A DNA stretch of 35,242 bases from Bacillota bacterium (GTDB lineage Bacteria > Bacillota > Clostridia > Peptostreptococcales > Anaerovoracaceae). Under the pieces are notes generated by a model. It did not search any database. It was not told where the DNA came from and saw only the letters and a program-made list of their open reading frames with translations. Position 1 is the first letter of the stretch; each line of letters begins with the position of its first letter. This document shows, in pieces, positions 6,860 through 16,316 of the stretch. The stretch covers positions 1 through 35,242 of the forward strand of contig JAUMVD010000019.1 of the NCBI GenBank assembly GCA_030530285.1, in the 5' to 3' direction. The translations under genes and the position numbers were made by a program.

Positions 6860-9241
6860 ATGAGAATCAAGACTAAAGCAATAGCCTGGATGCTGACTAT
6901 TGTCATGGCGCTTTGCATATTTCCTATGGCAGGAACAGGCGCGGCATATGCAGCAAGTGATTCCAGCACGCTGGAAAAAATGGCAAAGCAGCTTCAGGAT
7001 GAAGACTCGGATCCGTTTATGTTCAAGGACAAAGCTTCAAAGAACGCCGTCTTGAGGGCCGCTGAGAATTATCCCGATTCTTTTGATCTTCGGGATGTTG
7101 ACGGAGAATGCTACGTGACGCCGGTCAAATTCCAGAATCCGTTCGGCACATGCTGGGGATTCGCCGCCATTGCGGCAGCAGAGACCAGCCTTCTGGGTTC
7201 AGGGATCGCACAGCATGATGGATACGGAGCTGTGGCGGATGAGGAAGAAGGAATCAAAGAGCTGAATCTTTCGGAGAAACATCTGGTCAATTTCACAGCG
7301 AGACCGATCGAGGAACAGGGACATCCTCAGTATGGCGAAGGCCTGCATTATGTCAATGAAAAAATGTCTCTGGAAGAAAAATTTAATTTCGGAGGATTTC
7401 CATTTTATGCGACCACCCTGTTCGCGTCCGGAGTCGGACCTAATCTGGAAGACAGAACAGATCCTGATACACACGAATCGCTTTTGGACATGCTGTCATA
7501 CAAAGGCGCCAATGGGGAAGTTGAGAAACGCAAAATCAACGGTGAATGGACTGACTTCTGTTATAGCAGCGATGACGACTGGAGCATACCGGATGCATAC
7601 CGTTTCAAGCAGTCATATGTGTTGAAGCAGTCTTACATGCTGCCGTCTCCTGCGCAGTTCGAAGGAGACAATTACAAGTACGATCCTGCCGGGACAGCAG
7701 CGATCAAGGAACAGCTGATGAACAAGCGCGCTGTGGAAATAGCCTTTTGCGCAGACACTTCAATGCCGAATCAGGAAACAGAAGGGAAGTACATCAGCAA
7801 AAACTGGGCTCATTATACTTACGAACAGGATTATGCCAGTCATGCCGTTACGATCGTCGGCTGGGACGATCATTACAGCAAAGCGAACTTTGTTGAGGGA
7901 CATGAACCGCCTGAAGACGGAGCATGGCTCGTGAAAAACAGCTGGGGAGCCGGCACAGAAGAATTCCCGAACTACGGTTATGGAAACTGGGGGATCCCGA
8001 ATGAAGAAGGACAGGGAACCGGATATTTCTGGCTTTCCTACTATGACCAGACTCTTGTTATGCCTGAAGCACTGGAGTTTCTGGAGAGCAATGTAGATAC
8101 TTCCTACTATCTGGACCAGCATGATCTGATGCCGCTTACCGGTGTATTCGATGCTGATCTGGAACAGGAAGCATGCACTTCAAATGTCTTCAAGGCTGAA
8201 GTGTGTGAAACACTGAGACAGATTTCATGTCAGACATCGGGACCGGGGACTACAGTCCATTACGATATCTATCTGTTGCAGCCGAATTATGAAGATCCGC
8301 AGGACGGAGTGCTCGTCCAGTCAGGTGAACAGGCCTTTGATTATGGCGGTTTTCATAAGATCGAATTAGGCAGCCCTGAAATCATTCAGAGAGGGCAGTA
8401 TTATTCCATCGTTCTCACGCAGATCACCTCGAAAGGCTTTTATAACGTCAGCATCCCTGAAGGGCTCGGGGAGCAGGAGGCTAAAATGGCAGACAGCGAC
8501 ACCTGGGAGATCGGCGTCATAAATCCTAGAGAGAGTTACATGAAGGTCGATGGTCAGTGGACGGATTATTCGGATAAAAAGTTCCGCGAAAAACTGTTTG
8601 GAAATTTCATCGCTTCGTCGGCTCTGGATAACTTCCCGATCAAGGGATATTCCAAAGAGAAGGATAATTTATACATTTCGCTGCCGTACGGAAACAATAT
8701 TTCCCTGGATGTCAGCGGTAATGAAACGACTGTCATAGCAGCCAGACTCAAAGGCAGCAAGGACGCAGTCGTGCCGGCTGGTACGGAAATAAGCTGGGCT
8801 CTCGCGCCGGGAAGCGAGAATGTAATCTCTCTGCTTCCGAACACAGACGATTCCTCAAAAGCGATCGTTACAGCCTTGCAGCCGGGATTTGGCTATATCG
8901 TAGCCAGCGCTGAAGGCGTAGGAAAGCAGGTCATCCGCGTCGATGTGAAACTGCCATGTGTTCCCGAAATCAAAAGCCTGAAGTCGGGAAAGAAGAAACT
9001 GACAGTTAAGTGGAGGATCCCGGACGAGGACGTCTCCGACGGCTTTGAGATCCAGTATCGCATCAAGGGCAAGTCCGCGTGGAAAACGAAATCTATCAGC
9101 GCACTGAAAACAAAGATCGTGCTGAAGAAACTCAAAAAAGGAAAGAGATATCAGGTGAGAATGCGCTCATGTCTTTCAGCGGAAGGCCAGAAATTCTGGG
9201 GCGAATGGAGTGCTGTCAAAACCAGCAAGAAGATTAAATAA
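6860..9241 (+). CDS. Secreted papain-family (C1A) cysteine protease with lectin-like and FN3 domains
   Basis: A 793-residue exported protease. It has a signal peptide (about residues 1-32, cleavage near AYAA) and a C1 peptidase core. Candidate catalytic residues are Gln92 and Cys98 in FQNPFGTCWGFAA, His328 in YASHAVTIVGWDD, and Asn360 in WLVKNSWGAG. After the core come a beta-rich lectin-like domain (about 410-560) of the kind fused to gut bacterial C1 peptidases, an Ig-like stretch (about 585-695) and a basic C-terminal FN3 domain (about 700-793). No sortase motif is visible. The start ATG has AGAGG upstream. The acyl-ACP thioesterase gene follows after 15 bases, so the two could share a transcript. 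Likely role: cleavage of host or dietary proteins at the cell surface or in the medium. Confidence 0.85.
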   Translation: MRIKTKAIAWMLTIVMALCIFPMAGTGAAYAASDSSTLEKMAKQLQDEDSDPFMFKDKASKNAVLRAAENYPDSFDLRDVDGECYVTPVKFQNPFGTCWGFAAIAAAETSLLGSGIAQHDGYGAVADEEEGIKELNLSEKHLVNFTARPIEEQGHPQYGEGLHYVNEKMSLEEKFNFGGFPFYATTLFASGVGPNLEDRTDPDTHESLLDMLSYKGANGEVEKRKINGEWTDFCYSSDDDWSIPDAYRFKQSYVLKQSYMLPSPAQFEGDNYKYDPAGTAAIKEQLMNKRAVEIAFCADTSMPNQETEGKYISKNWAHYTYEQDYASHAVTIVGWDDHYSKANFVEGHEPPEDGAWLVKNSWGAGTEEFPNYGYGNWGIPNEEGQGTGYFWLSYYDQTLVMPEALEFLESNVDTSYYLDQHDLMPLTGVFDADLEQEACTSNVFKAEVCETLRQISCQTSGPGTTVHYDIYLLQPNYEDPQDGVLVQSGEQAFDYGGFHKIELGSPEIIQRGQYYSIVLTQITSKGFYNVSIPEGLGEQEAKMADSDTWEIGVINPRESYMKVDGQWTDYSDKKFREKLFGNFIASSALDNFPIKGYSKEKDNLYISLPYGNNISLDVSGNETTVIAARLKGSKDAVVPAGTEISWALAPGSENVISLLPNTDDSSKAIVTALQPGFGYIVASAEGVGKQVIRVDVKLPCVPEIKSLKSGKKKLTVKWRIPDEDVSDGFEIQYRIKGKSAWKTKSISALKTKIVLKKLKKGKRYQVRMRSCLSAEGQKFWGEWSAVKTSKKIK

Positions 9242-9256
9242 TAAGGTTAAGTAATC

Positions 9257-10000
9257 ATGAAACTTGAACAAAGCTTTTTTGTCGGAGCACATGATGTAAA
9301 TCAGGAAAAAAAGGTTACGAATCAGGCGCTGCTGGAGATGCTGTCAAATATTTCGATGCTGCACGGAGCAAAGGCAGGGCAGACAAAAACAGACGGGACC
9401 AGCCAGATCTCCTGGATAGTCATGAACTGGCACATGGAGGTCTACAGACGCCCGCGCATGTTCAGTACTTTGCGTGTCGTAACATGGGTAAGAGACTGGT
9501 CACTCGCGCGTGCGGGAAGGGACTATATCATTTATGACGAGGAGAATCAGATCGTTGTGAAGGCCACCGCCGAGTGGGTCGCGATGGAAGTCGCCACAGG
9601 GAGGTTTCTACGGATCACAGATGAGCTCGTAGCACCTTTTGGCCCCGAACCGGAAAATGTGAATTTCCCGGGATTCCGTTTCCCGAACATACGCCGGTTC
9701 GATCCCAAAGTGGATCTGCAGCAGGAAATGGAGATACATCGCCTGATGTTCGATTATAATGGTCACGTACATAACTCCATCTACATTAATCTGGCAGAGC
9801 AGATACTGCCGAAAGAACTGTACGATGATCCGTTCGACTGCGTAGAAGTTTTTTATAAGCTGGAGATCACGAACGGGGACAATGTTTTATTGGAATATAA
9901 TGTAGATGAAGACCGGCATTACGTCGCGGTACGGCAGAAGGCAGACCGAAAGATCCATGCGATAGTTGTCTTCACTGATCCCGCGCAAAAGCCGGCATAA
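9257..10000 (+). CDS. Acyl-ACP thioesterase (FatA/FatB-type)
   Basis: A 247-residue double hot-dog thioesterase that would release free fatty acids from acyl carrier protein in the cytoplasm. The first hot-dog contains WHMEVYRRPRMFSTLRVVTW and the second contains the hallmark DYNGHVHNSIYINLAEQ, where plant and bacterial acyl-ACP thioesterases have a DxNxHVNNxxY signature. Length matches bacterial members (about 240-250 residues). Only AAGG stands before the ATG, so translation may be modest. The gene ends 6 bases from the stop of the convergent PL11-like lyase with no obvious terminator between them. Chain-length preference cannot be read from sequence. Confidence 0.85.
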   Translation: MKLEQSFFVGAHDVNQEKKVTNQALLEMLSNISMLHGAKAGQTKTDGTSQISWIVMNWHMEVYRRPRMFSTLRVVTWVRDWSLARAGRDYIIYDEENQIVVKATAEWVAMEVATGRFLRITDELVAPFGPEPENVNFPGFRFPNIRRFDPKVDLQQEMEIHRLMFDYNGHVHNSIYINLAEQILPKELYDDPFDCVEVFYKLEITNGDNVLLEYNVDEDRHYVAVRQKADRKIHAIVVFTDPAQKPA

Positions 10001-10006
10001 GGAACA

Positions 10007-11890
10007 TCAGAAGTCCCCGTCTTCACTGACATAGTATCCGATATGCGGCGGCTGGTTGTAGCCGCTGTTCTGCACAGCCACCTGCAGCCGGTAAGTCCGG
10101 TCGTGCATAAGAGTATAGAGCCTGTGTTCAGTCGGAATAGTAGTCGTATAGACGAGCAGCGATCTGCCATCGGTGCTCCGCACGGCGATTTCTTCTCTCC
10201 AGTCACCAAACAGATCCGCCGTCAGGCAGACATTGTTTTTTGTACCGTTATTCGTGCGGCCGTCAGGGAGGACGGTCGGCTTTGCATCGCTGTCCGTGAT
10301 TTTGACAGGCGCGTCTTCGCCGTCATCCCCGTAATATCCGTCAAGGAGTTCATCGCAAAGGTCGCCGTCCCAGAAAATACGGAAGTTGTTTGAATCCGCA
10401 GGGAAGGAAGCCGGCTCTATTTTGTTTTCGCCAAGAGAGGTGAACTGCCCGGCATCGCGTCCCCAGAACTGAAAGTATCCTTCAGTGAATCCGACATTCG
10501 CCATCATTCCTCTGCCCGTATCTGTTTCGGCGTCCTCGTGGAACAGTTCTTCGCCGGTCGCCGCATCATACAGAGTCATTCCATAAGGCTCGGTCTCGTG
10601 GACGCAGAAGTACTCCAAACCCTGATGAAGAGGATCGTAATCCGCCAGATGCGAAGCGTCTCCGTGTCCCCGGAAGGAACACCAGAGCGGGCTCAGATCA
10701 TCATCCAGGACCAGAGATCCGCATAATATCTCATCTTTACCGTCACTGTCAACGTCGCCTACAGTCAGATTGTGATTGCCCTGACCCTCATATTTGTCGA
10801 AGCCGTCAGCCGAAGTATCGAAGACGGAGCCCTTTATCAGTCTGCCGTCTTCCAATGCAAAAGCCGCGGCGGCGGTCTTGCCGTAATATCCGCGCCACGC
10901 TATGACTGACGGGCGTTTGCCGTCAAGGTACGCTACCGCAGTAAGATAGCGCTCCGACCGGTTGCCCCGGTCATCGCCCCATTCGGTCACTGTTCCGCGG
11001 GGGAATGGGTAATAAACGGTATCTATGGCTTCTCCCGTATCACCTCGGAAAACGGTGAAAAATTCATCTCCGGATAGAACTCTGCCGCCTGTGTCATCTT
11101 TGCCGCCCTCGGAATGACGGAGATCCGCGGAGTTGTCTGTTGCTCTTATCTCCTTGATATCTGATGCTTCAGAAACGTATCTGCCCGCGCCGTCAAGGCT
11201 GCCGGGAGCAGTCTTGAGTGCCAGTTCAGCCTTGCCGTCCTGATCGAGATCATAGGCTGCCATCTGCGTGAAATGTGCGCCGGCGGATATATTGCGTCCC
11301 AGATCCATCCTCCACAGACGTTCACCGTCCAGAGTATAGGCGTCGATAAAAACATTACCCGTGTATTTCGCCTCCGCTCCGCTGTCAAAGGAGTTTGACG
11401 GGTCCCATTTCAGCAGGAGTTCGTAACGGCCGTCTCCGTCGACATCGGCGCATGTCGCGTCGTTGGCAGAATAGGAATACTCTTCGCCGTCTTTGCTGAC
11501 GCCTCCTTCAGGAGGGTCGAGAGGTATGCGCATGAACGGATCGGCAATCACTTCAACAGAAGCGGTTTCTCCGGGATCTTCGCCGCCGGCAGTTATGCGG
11601 TATGTACTCTGTTCGGTCCCGTCCTTATCGGTATAGCAGTTGCTGCTGTCCGTTTTATGGATGAGTTTCTCTCCGCGATAGATGGAAAACTCAGTATCAA
11701 CAGGCTCGCTCCCTAAAAGCCGCCAGGACAGAAAAACGCCTTTATCAGTCATGACAGCAACGGTGCCTCTGTCGAGAGATTCCATTTCCACAGGCTCAGC
11801 GGAACCGCTCCGGTTCTGCAGCGAACAGCCCGTCCCCAGAGTCAGGATGATCGATATGATAATTGTGATCGCAAATATACGTTTATTCAT
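10007..11890 (-). CDS. PL11-type rhamnogalacturonan endolyase, putative lipoprotein
   Basis: A 627-residue exported lyase. The N-terminal signal ends in LGTGC with Cys22, a slightly atypical lipobox, so membrane anchoring is probable. A beta-sandwich (about residues 40-115) precedes an eight-bladed propeller with repeated calcium loops (DVDGDG near 149, DLDQDG near 214, then DVDSDG). GNHNLTVGDVDSDG, FRGHGDASHLADYDP and the ending TEHRLYTLMHDRTYRLQVA match YesW/YesX-type PL11 lyases. These cleave rhamnose-galacturonate linkages of rhamnogalacturonan I by beta-elimination. The ATG has GAGGA upstream and lies 22 bases after the SGNH gene, making this the last gene of the polysaccharide operon. 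It may serve pectin degradation or trimming of the cell's own rhamnose-rich polymer. Confidence 0.88.
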   Translation of the reverse strand: MNKRIFAITIIISIILTLGTGCSLQNRSGSAEPVEMESLDRGTVAVMTDKGVFLSWRLLGSEPVDTEFSIYRGEKLIHKTDSSNCYTDKDGTEQSTYRITAGGEDPGETASVEVIADPFMRIPLDPPEGGVSKDGEEYSYSANDATCADVDGDGRYELLLKWDPSNSFDSGAEAKYTGNVFIDAYTLDGERLWRMDLGRNISAGAHFTQMAAYDLDQDGKAELALKTAPGSLDGAGRYVSEASDIKEIRATDNSADLRHSEGGKDDTGGRVLSGDEFFTVFRGDTGEAIDTVYYPFPRGTVTEWGDDRGNRSERYLTAVAYLDGKRPSVIAWRGYYGKTAAAAFALEDGRLIKGSVFDTSADGFDKYEGQGNHNLTVGDVDSDGKDEILCGSLVLDDDLSPLWCSFRGHGDASHLADYDPLHQGLEYFCVHETEPYGMTLYDAATGEELFHEDAETDTGRGMMANVGFTEGYFQFWGRDAGQFTSLGENKIEPASFPADSNNFRIFWDGDLCDELLDGYYGDDGEDAPVKITDSDAKPTVLPDGRTNNGTKNNVCLTADLFGDWREEIAVRSTDGRSLLVYTTTIPTEHRLYTLMHDRTYRLQVAVQNSGYNQPPHIGYYVSEDGDF

Positions 11891-11912
11891 TGCGGCAGTA
11901 TCCTCAGTTCGA

Positions 11913-13055
11913 TCAGTGATAGTCGTTCATCTCACTGTCGGTAACATAGGCGGTGTTATATACTACGATGACCGTTTCAATTTCCGGATGCTCTTTTATC
12001 CATGATGTGACGTCCGTATCCGTGCGCATGTCCCACAGAGTCAGATGCCTGCAGGCCATTGCCAGGAACGGTGAAACGGCGTTGCCGAAGGAATCCTTGA
12101 TCAGCAGGATGTCTCCTTCGGGAACATTTTTATTAAAGATCTCGTCATGGCAGTAATTGCCGTACATATAATAGTAATACAGACTATCTCCGGTGTCGAC
12201 CGGCAGCTCCTCAAGCACAGCGTCGTTCGTCATGACGCCGAAATCTCCTGTCTCGTCTGAGTTCCGGGCAGGGGAGACCAGTCTGATATTCGTATCGTAA
12301 AGCGGGTACCGGCGTATGAAGTCATCTCTACCGCCGTATTCGCCAAGGGCTTTCATGCCCATCTCTCCAACGAAGGCATCGCGGTAAACTTCCCGGCCGA
12401 ATTTGTCTTCATCGAGATTACCGGCAGGGAGATCCTGACCGAAGCGTTCATTAAGATCGCCGGCGATCATGCCTGCCGCCTTCAGGACAGCATCCGTGTT
12501 CCAATGATGATCCGTTTTGTAGTACAGGGAAGACCGGTCACAGTCCGGTCCGTATTCGTTTCTGAACTTCTCTCTGAGATCCAGTACGGGAATGCCGCGT
12601 TCTTCCAGAGCTTTCCTGCCGCGGGCGGCGCTGTTGTTCCTGCTGCACGGGATCCCCATTGAAGTAAGATCTTCGTCAAAGAGAGGCTTGCCCGGGACTA
12701 TGACATAGAGAAAGTTGACGCCCTGTTTTTCACAGGCACGGTAAAGCTCCTGCGTCCTGTCAGCCGCAAAGGCCGGGTCAGTAGGAAGTGAGCCTTTGAG
12801 CATCTGCCCGTCATCACATGTCAGTGTCTGCATTTCAGGGAAGTATCGTTTATCTATAGCCTTGCCGGTGATACGGAAAGGCTTCAGGAGCAGTTCCTTA
12901 TGTGGAAGCCATTCGTTGATCGCGGCTTCCCTGGAAGCCGCGTCCATATGCAGCAGTTCAGCCGGTGCTGAAGCATGTCTGACAGACGACGCTCCCATCA
13001 AAACGAAAATCAGCATTGCGGCCAGAAGAAATATTCGCATTGTCATTTTTCTCAT
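11913..13055 (-). CDS. SGNH-fold O-acyltransferase, AlgJ/AlgX-like
   Basis: A 380-residue protein with one N-terminal membrane segment or signal (about residues 7-24) and an extracytoplasmic SGNH-type domain. It shows the DxHW motif of AlgJ/AlgX (Asp182 and His184 in TDHHWNTDAV) and a late nucleophile candidate, Ser322, in LLIKDSFGNAV. In alginate-type systems this partner transfers acetyl groups delivered across the membrane by an MBOAT protein onto the polymer. Here the MBOAT gene sits immediately upstream with 11 bases between, and AGGAGG for this gene lies in that gap. The pair therefore probably acetylates the surface polysaccharide built by the operon. The acyl group and acceptor sugar are inferred. 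Confidence 0.85.
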   Translation of the reverse strand: MRKMTMRIFLLAAMLIFVLMGASSVRHASAPAELLHMDAASREAAINEWLPHKELLLKPFRITGKAIDKRYFPEMQTLTCDDGQMLKGSLPTDPAFAADRTQELYRACEKQGVNFLYVIVPGKPLFDEDLTSMGIPCSRNNSAARGRKALEERGIPVLDLREKFRNEYGPDCDRSSLYYKTDHHWNTDAVLKAAGMIAGDLNERFGQDLPAGNLDEDKFGREVYRDAFVGEMGMKALGEYGGRDDFIRRYPLYDTNIRLVSPARNSDETGDFGVMTNDAVLEELPVDTGDSLYYYYMYGNYCHDEIFNKNVPEGDILLIKDSFGNAVSPFLAMACRHLTLWDMRTDTDVTSWIKEHPEIETVIVVYNTAYVTDSEMNDYH

Positions 13056-13066
13056 GCTCCGGCCTC

Positions 13067-14485
13067 CTAAAACTGAAAGTACAGAAACGGATTATAACTG
13101 CCATTTATAAGGAAGGACAGGGACAGCACCACAAGAAGGAGCAGGATCCCCGCTCCGACAGGCCGCATTATAGTCCCTGCGGTCCCGTTCTCCAAACGCG
13201 CCTTTATGGCCTTTGGGATAGAACTCGAAAAAACCGCGCCGGCTGCCAGCCAAGGGATCGCCTGCGAGAACCACATGAGGACCATGTCCGCGTTTGCGGC
13301 GGACATGAGCCAGCGCTCCGGGGAGAACAGCGCCGCGATTATTGACGCGGCTGAGGCTATGGATTCCGCGCGGAACAGCGTCCACATGAGGACGATCCAC
13401 AGAAGCAGCAGTATGCGGTAAATGACCCTGAAAAGTTTACCCCTGGTATCGGGTCTGATAAGGAACTTCTCCGCAATGAGCAGAACGCCCCAAAGCAGTC
13501 CCCACAGGATAAACGTCCATCCCGCGCCGTGCCACAGACCCGTCAGTCCCCAGACGATCAGCAGGTTTCGGATCGTCTGAGCATTGCCGTGCCGGCTGCC
13601 TCCCAGCGGGATGTATACGTAATCGCGAAACCAGCTCGAGAGGGAGATGTGCCAGCGCCTCCAGAAGTCAGCGCCGCTGACCGACAGGTACGGATCCTTG
13701 AAGTTTTCCGGAATATGAAAACCAAATACCCGCGCAAGCCCGATGGCCATGTCCGAGTATCCCGAAAAGTCAAAGTATATCTGCAGGGTGTAGGAAATGA
13801 CACCCATCCAAAGCACAGGGGCAGGCAGAACCTGCTGATCCCATGTGTCAAAAACAAGATCAGAGACGATGGCCAGATTGTTGGCCAGCAGGACCTTCTT
13901 GCAAAGGCCCCGGCAAAACCGCATAAACCCTTCGCTGACCTCATCAAACGATGCCTTTCGGTTTTCCAGCTGCGGCCGGATGTGATCGTAACGAACGATG
14001 GGTCCGGCGATGAGCTGCGGGAACAACGCCAGATAAAGGGCGACGTGAAGCGGGTTCTTCTGGGCGGTTTCTCCGCGGTAGATATCAACGATATAGGAAA
14101 TCGCCTGGAAAGTGTAGAAGGATATGCCGATCGGGAGGATGATGTCAAATCCCAAAGGCTCCCCCCTCGTCATCGAAGTAATGGTTTCCGCCAGGAAATT
14201 CGCATACTTAAAAACGCCGAGGACAGCGATGTCTCCGGCTATGCCAATCACCAGCGCCGCCTTTTTGGCGGCGGCGGTCTTTCCTGCATCGACCACGATG
14301 CCGATGATCCAGTTCCACAGGATCTCGGCCATGAACAAAAACACGAATCGCGGCTCTCCGCAGGCATAAAAAACCAGACTGGAGAGCACGAGCCATCCGT
14401 TTCTGCCTTTGCGCGGGATCAGGAAATATATACCCATCACCAACGGCAGGAATATAATTAAAAACGTTAACGATGAAAATACCAT
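13067..14485 (-). CDS. MBOAT-family O-acyltransferase (AlgI-like)
   Basis: A 472-residue polytopic membrane protein with about ten hydrophobic segments. Conserved MBOAT features are ILPIGISFYTFQAISYIVD, PQLIAGPIVRYDHI, the SGYSDMAIGL block, His279 in FWRRWHISLSSWFRDY and the catalytic-type His319 in GLTGLWHGAGWTFILWG. AlgI/PatB-type members move acyl groups from a cytoplasmic donor through the membrane to an extracytoplasmic SGNH partner, which is encoded next. The ATG lies one base after the TAA of the upstream glycosyltransferase gene, indicating translational coupling. Family call is firm. Acetyl is the most likely acyl group but is not proven by sequence. Confidence 0.92.
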   Translation of the reverse strand: MVFSSLTFLIIFLPLVMGIYFLIPRKGRNGWLVLSSLVFYACGEPRFVFLFMAEILWNWIIGIVVDAGKTAAAKKAALVIGIAGDIAVLGVFKYANFLAETITSMTRGEPLGFDIILPIGISFYTFQAISYIVDIYRGETAQKNPLHVALYLALFPQLIAGPIVRYDHIRPQLENRKASFDEVSEGFMRFCRGLCKKVLLANNLAIVSDLVFDTWDQQVLPAPVLWMGVISYTLQIYFDFSGYSDMAIGLARVFGFHIPENFKDPYLSVSGADFWRRWHISLSSWFRDYVYIPLGGSRHGNAQTIRNLLIVWGLTGLWHGAGWTFILWGLLWGVLLIAEKFLIRPDTRGKLFRVIYRILLLLWIVLMWTLFRAESIASAASIIAALFSPERWLMSAANADMVLMWFSQAIPWLAAGAVFSSSIPKAIKARLENGTAGTIMRPVGAGILLLLVVLSLSFLINGSYNPFLYFQF

Positions 14486-14486
14486 T

Positions 14487-15419
14487 TTATGTCCTATGCG
14501 CCATCATGATAAACAGTCTGCATCCCGTCACGTTGCCGCCCAGAGTGCCGACCGTTTCAGGAGGGATATTGTGATGCCACAGCGTCTCGATCAGGGAGAG
14601 CTGATCTCTGCGCGAGCCGCTGCAAAACAGGTCCCACCAGCAGTCCATGAGCTGGATGCACAAAGGGTCTTTGTGCGATCTGGCGATGATGGGTGCCTCC
14701 AGCAGTCCCCAGTGATCCGGAATTCCGGCGGACTTCAGCCTGTCTTCGTGCCTGCGCAGATCGCTTTCGCTGGCTTTGCGCTGGGTGATGCAGGCATATA
14801 CCTCATCGTAGACGCAGTCGCGCCGCTTATGGCGGAACATAGCGAGGGGATAGTCTCCCAGGCCCGCCGTGAGAGGCGTCATGTCCGAAACGATATGGAT
14901 ATTGGCATCGCAGTATACGGACTGGTCAAACTCCGGAAACAGCAGGTGAGGGTGCATCTTGCACCAGCGGTTGCTCATGATATCGTCACCCTTGATGTCG
15001 TCCGGCAGAACGGCATCCGGGCTGATGGGCTCCCATTTGCTGTTTTCCGGGACCTTCTGATCTGTGATCACGAAATACCGGATATTGTCCGGTGTGATCA
15101 GAGGTTCCGTCAGGTCATCATAACTGCCAAAGAGGGCAGTGTACACCGCGATGGTCTTGTCGCTGAAATACAGCGTGCCTCGGTCCGCTGCCGTTCCGCG
15201 GTCCAGCGCCAGGTCGTTATCGGGGATGTTTTTCATCACCGTATAGCTGCGGGCAGGCGGGCTGGCCGGCTGCGTCGGTTTGCGGCGGAATTTGCGTTTG
15301 AACCGGTCAATGGCAGACAGAGATTTCTGCTGTGATGCGCGGTGGTCCGCCCGGGCCTTTTCCTCCAGAGCGCCGATCATTTCTATATATTGTCTGCTGT
15401 CATGAACAGGAAAAGCCAT
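14487..15419 (-). CDS. DUF616/TOD1-MUCI70-type glycosyltransferase
   Basis: A 310-residue cytoplasmic protein. After about 85 residues of basic, probably flexible N-terminus it shows the DUF616 (TOD1/MUCI70-like) pattern: IAVYTALFGSYDDLTEP near residue 90, an NIRYFVITDQK strand, SNRWCKMHPHLLFPEFDQSVYCDANI with a DxN-type motif, and late CWWDLFCSGSRRDQLSL. Bacterial members occur in capsule and exopolysaccharide clusters. The donor and linkage are unknown. Its start lies 3 bases after the previous stop with GAGGAG just upstream, and its stop is one base from the MBOAT start, so it is tightly coupled in the operon. Confidence 0.75.
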   Translation of the reverse strand: MAFPVHDSRQYIEMIGALEEKARADHRASQQKSLSAIDRFKRKFRRKPTQPASPPARSYTVMKNIPDNDLALDRGTAADRGTLYFSDKTIAVYTALFGSYDDLTEPLITPDNIRYFVITDQKVPENSKWEPISPDAVLPDDIKGDDIMSNRWCKMHPHLLFPEFDQSVYCDANIHIVSDMTPLTAGLGDYPLAMFRHKRRDCVYDEVYACITQRKASESDLRRHEDRLKSAGIPDHWGLLEAPIIARSHKDPLCIQLMDCWWDLFCSGSRRDQLSLIETLWHHNIPPETVGTLGGNVTGCRLFIMMAHRT

Positions 15420-15422
15420 GGT

Positions 15423-16316
15423 TTACTCCTCATTTCTATCGAACCGCCTGATCCAGTTTGAGATCAGGTAACGGTTTTTGATCTCCGGATCCACCGGGCG
15501 GTATGGCGCCATAAAGAAATCATCCAGAGAACGATCCTCCCCGAGGACATAAATGTTGTTCGGGTCATAGAAATCCTGATCCCGGATGGACTCCATATTC
15601 GTGATCAGTTTTTTGCCCCAGAACATCGCTTCCATAGGGCGGAGGGACAGTCCGGCGGTTGTATCCAGATAATAATCCAGCAGAATATCGGATGCCTTGA
15701 CTTTATTGATCACCTCGCGGTATGGCATCAGTTTTTCAAAGGCCGCCTTGTACTTCGGCGGTTCCGTCAGGATGAATTCGGTCTTCGCGCCGTGCTCCTT
15801 CAGCAGAGCTTCGATGGACCCGAGCGCCTGCGCCCGGCCCTTGTCACGCCCGAGAAACAATACCTTAGGGCTGGGCCTGGATGGCTCGCGAAATGAAGCC
15901 GTCGCTTCATCTGTCAGGCAGTCGAAATAAAACTGCGTATTCAGCTTGATTCCGTATTTGATGCTGTCCGCTCGGGAATAGGTCCATACCTGGATTCTCT
16001 CATCGAAGAGGTCGAACAGTTTCGGGTTTGTAACGGGGTTCCAGCACCAGTAAATGATCCGCTTATCAGGGTATCTGGCGCAGATTCTGTTCAGATGCTT
16101 GGAATTCGTTTTGGAATCAAAGGCGATGATGATATCATCATCCGGATCCACCTTAGGGACCTTAAAAAAGAAATAATTTGAAAAATATTTGCGTATGCGC
16201 GATTCATGGATGAGAAACGTTGCCAGGTTGCGAAACTGATTCTCATGATGTATGCCGCTGGCCTCGAAGTAGGGTTTGAACAGCGGAACCCGTCTCAAAT
16301 CGTAATAAATAATCAT
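15423..16316 (-). CDS. GT-B-like glycosyltransferase of the polysaccharide operon
   Basis: A 297-residue protein, starting at the ATG at 16316 that overlaps the rfbC stop as ATGA; a further in-frame ATG at 16343 would add nine residues. It lacks a signal peptide. Two Rossmann-like halves are suggested by DDDIIIAFDSK and KRIIYWCWNPV in the first half, then KVLFLGRDKGR and the C-terminal block SLRPMEAMFWGKKLITN followed by YVLGED, as in GT-B donor-binding domains. I cannot assign a CAZy family, donor or acceptor. Position between rfbC and the DUF616 gene argues for assembly of the operon's polysaccharide. Confidence 0.65.
   Translation of the reverse strand: MIIYYDLRRVPLFKPYFEASGIHHENQFRNLATFLIHESRIRKYFSNYFFFKVPKVDPDDDIIIAFDSKTNSKHLNRICARYPDKRIIYWCWNPVTNPKLFDLFDERIQVWTYSRADSIKYGIKLNTQFYFDCLTDEATASFREPSRPSPKVLFLGRDKGRAQALGSIEALLKEHGAKTEFILTEPPKYKAAFEKLMPYREVINKVKASDILLDYYLDTTAGLSLRPMEAMFWGKKLITNMESIRDQDFYDPNNIYVLGEDRSLDDFFMAPYRPVDPEIKNRYLISNWIRRFDRNEE

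Noticed and set aside
13529..15335. Long plus-strand frames opposite the MBOAT and DUF616 genes
   Set aside because: They mirror strongly supported minus-strand genes, lack binding sites and show no recognisable domains.
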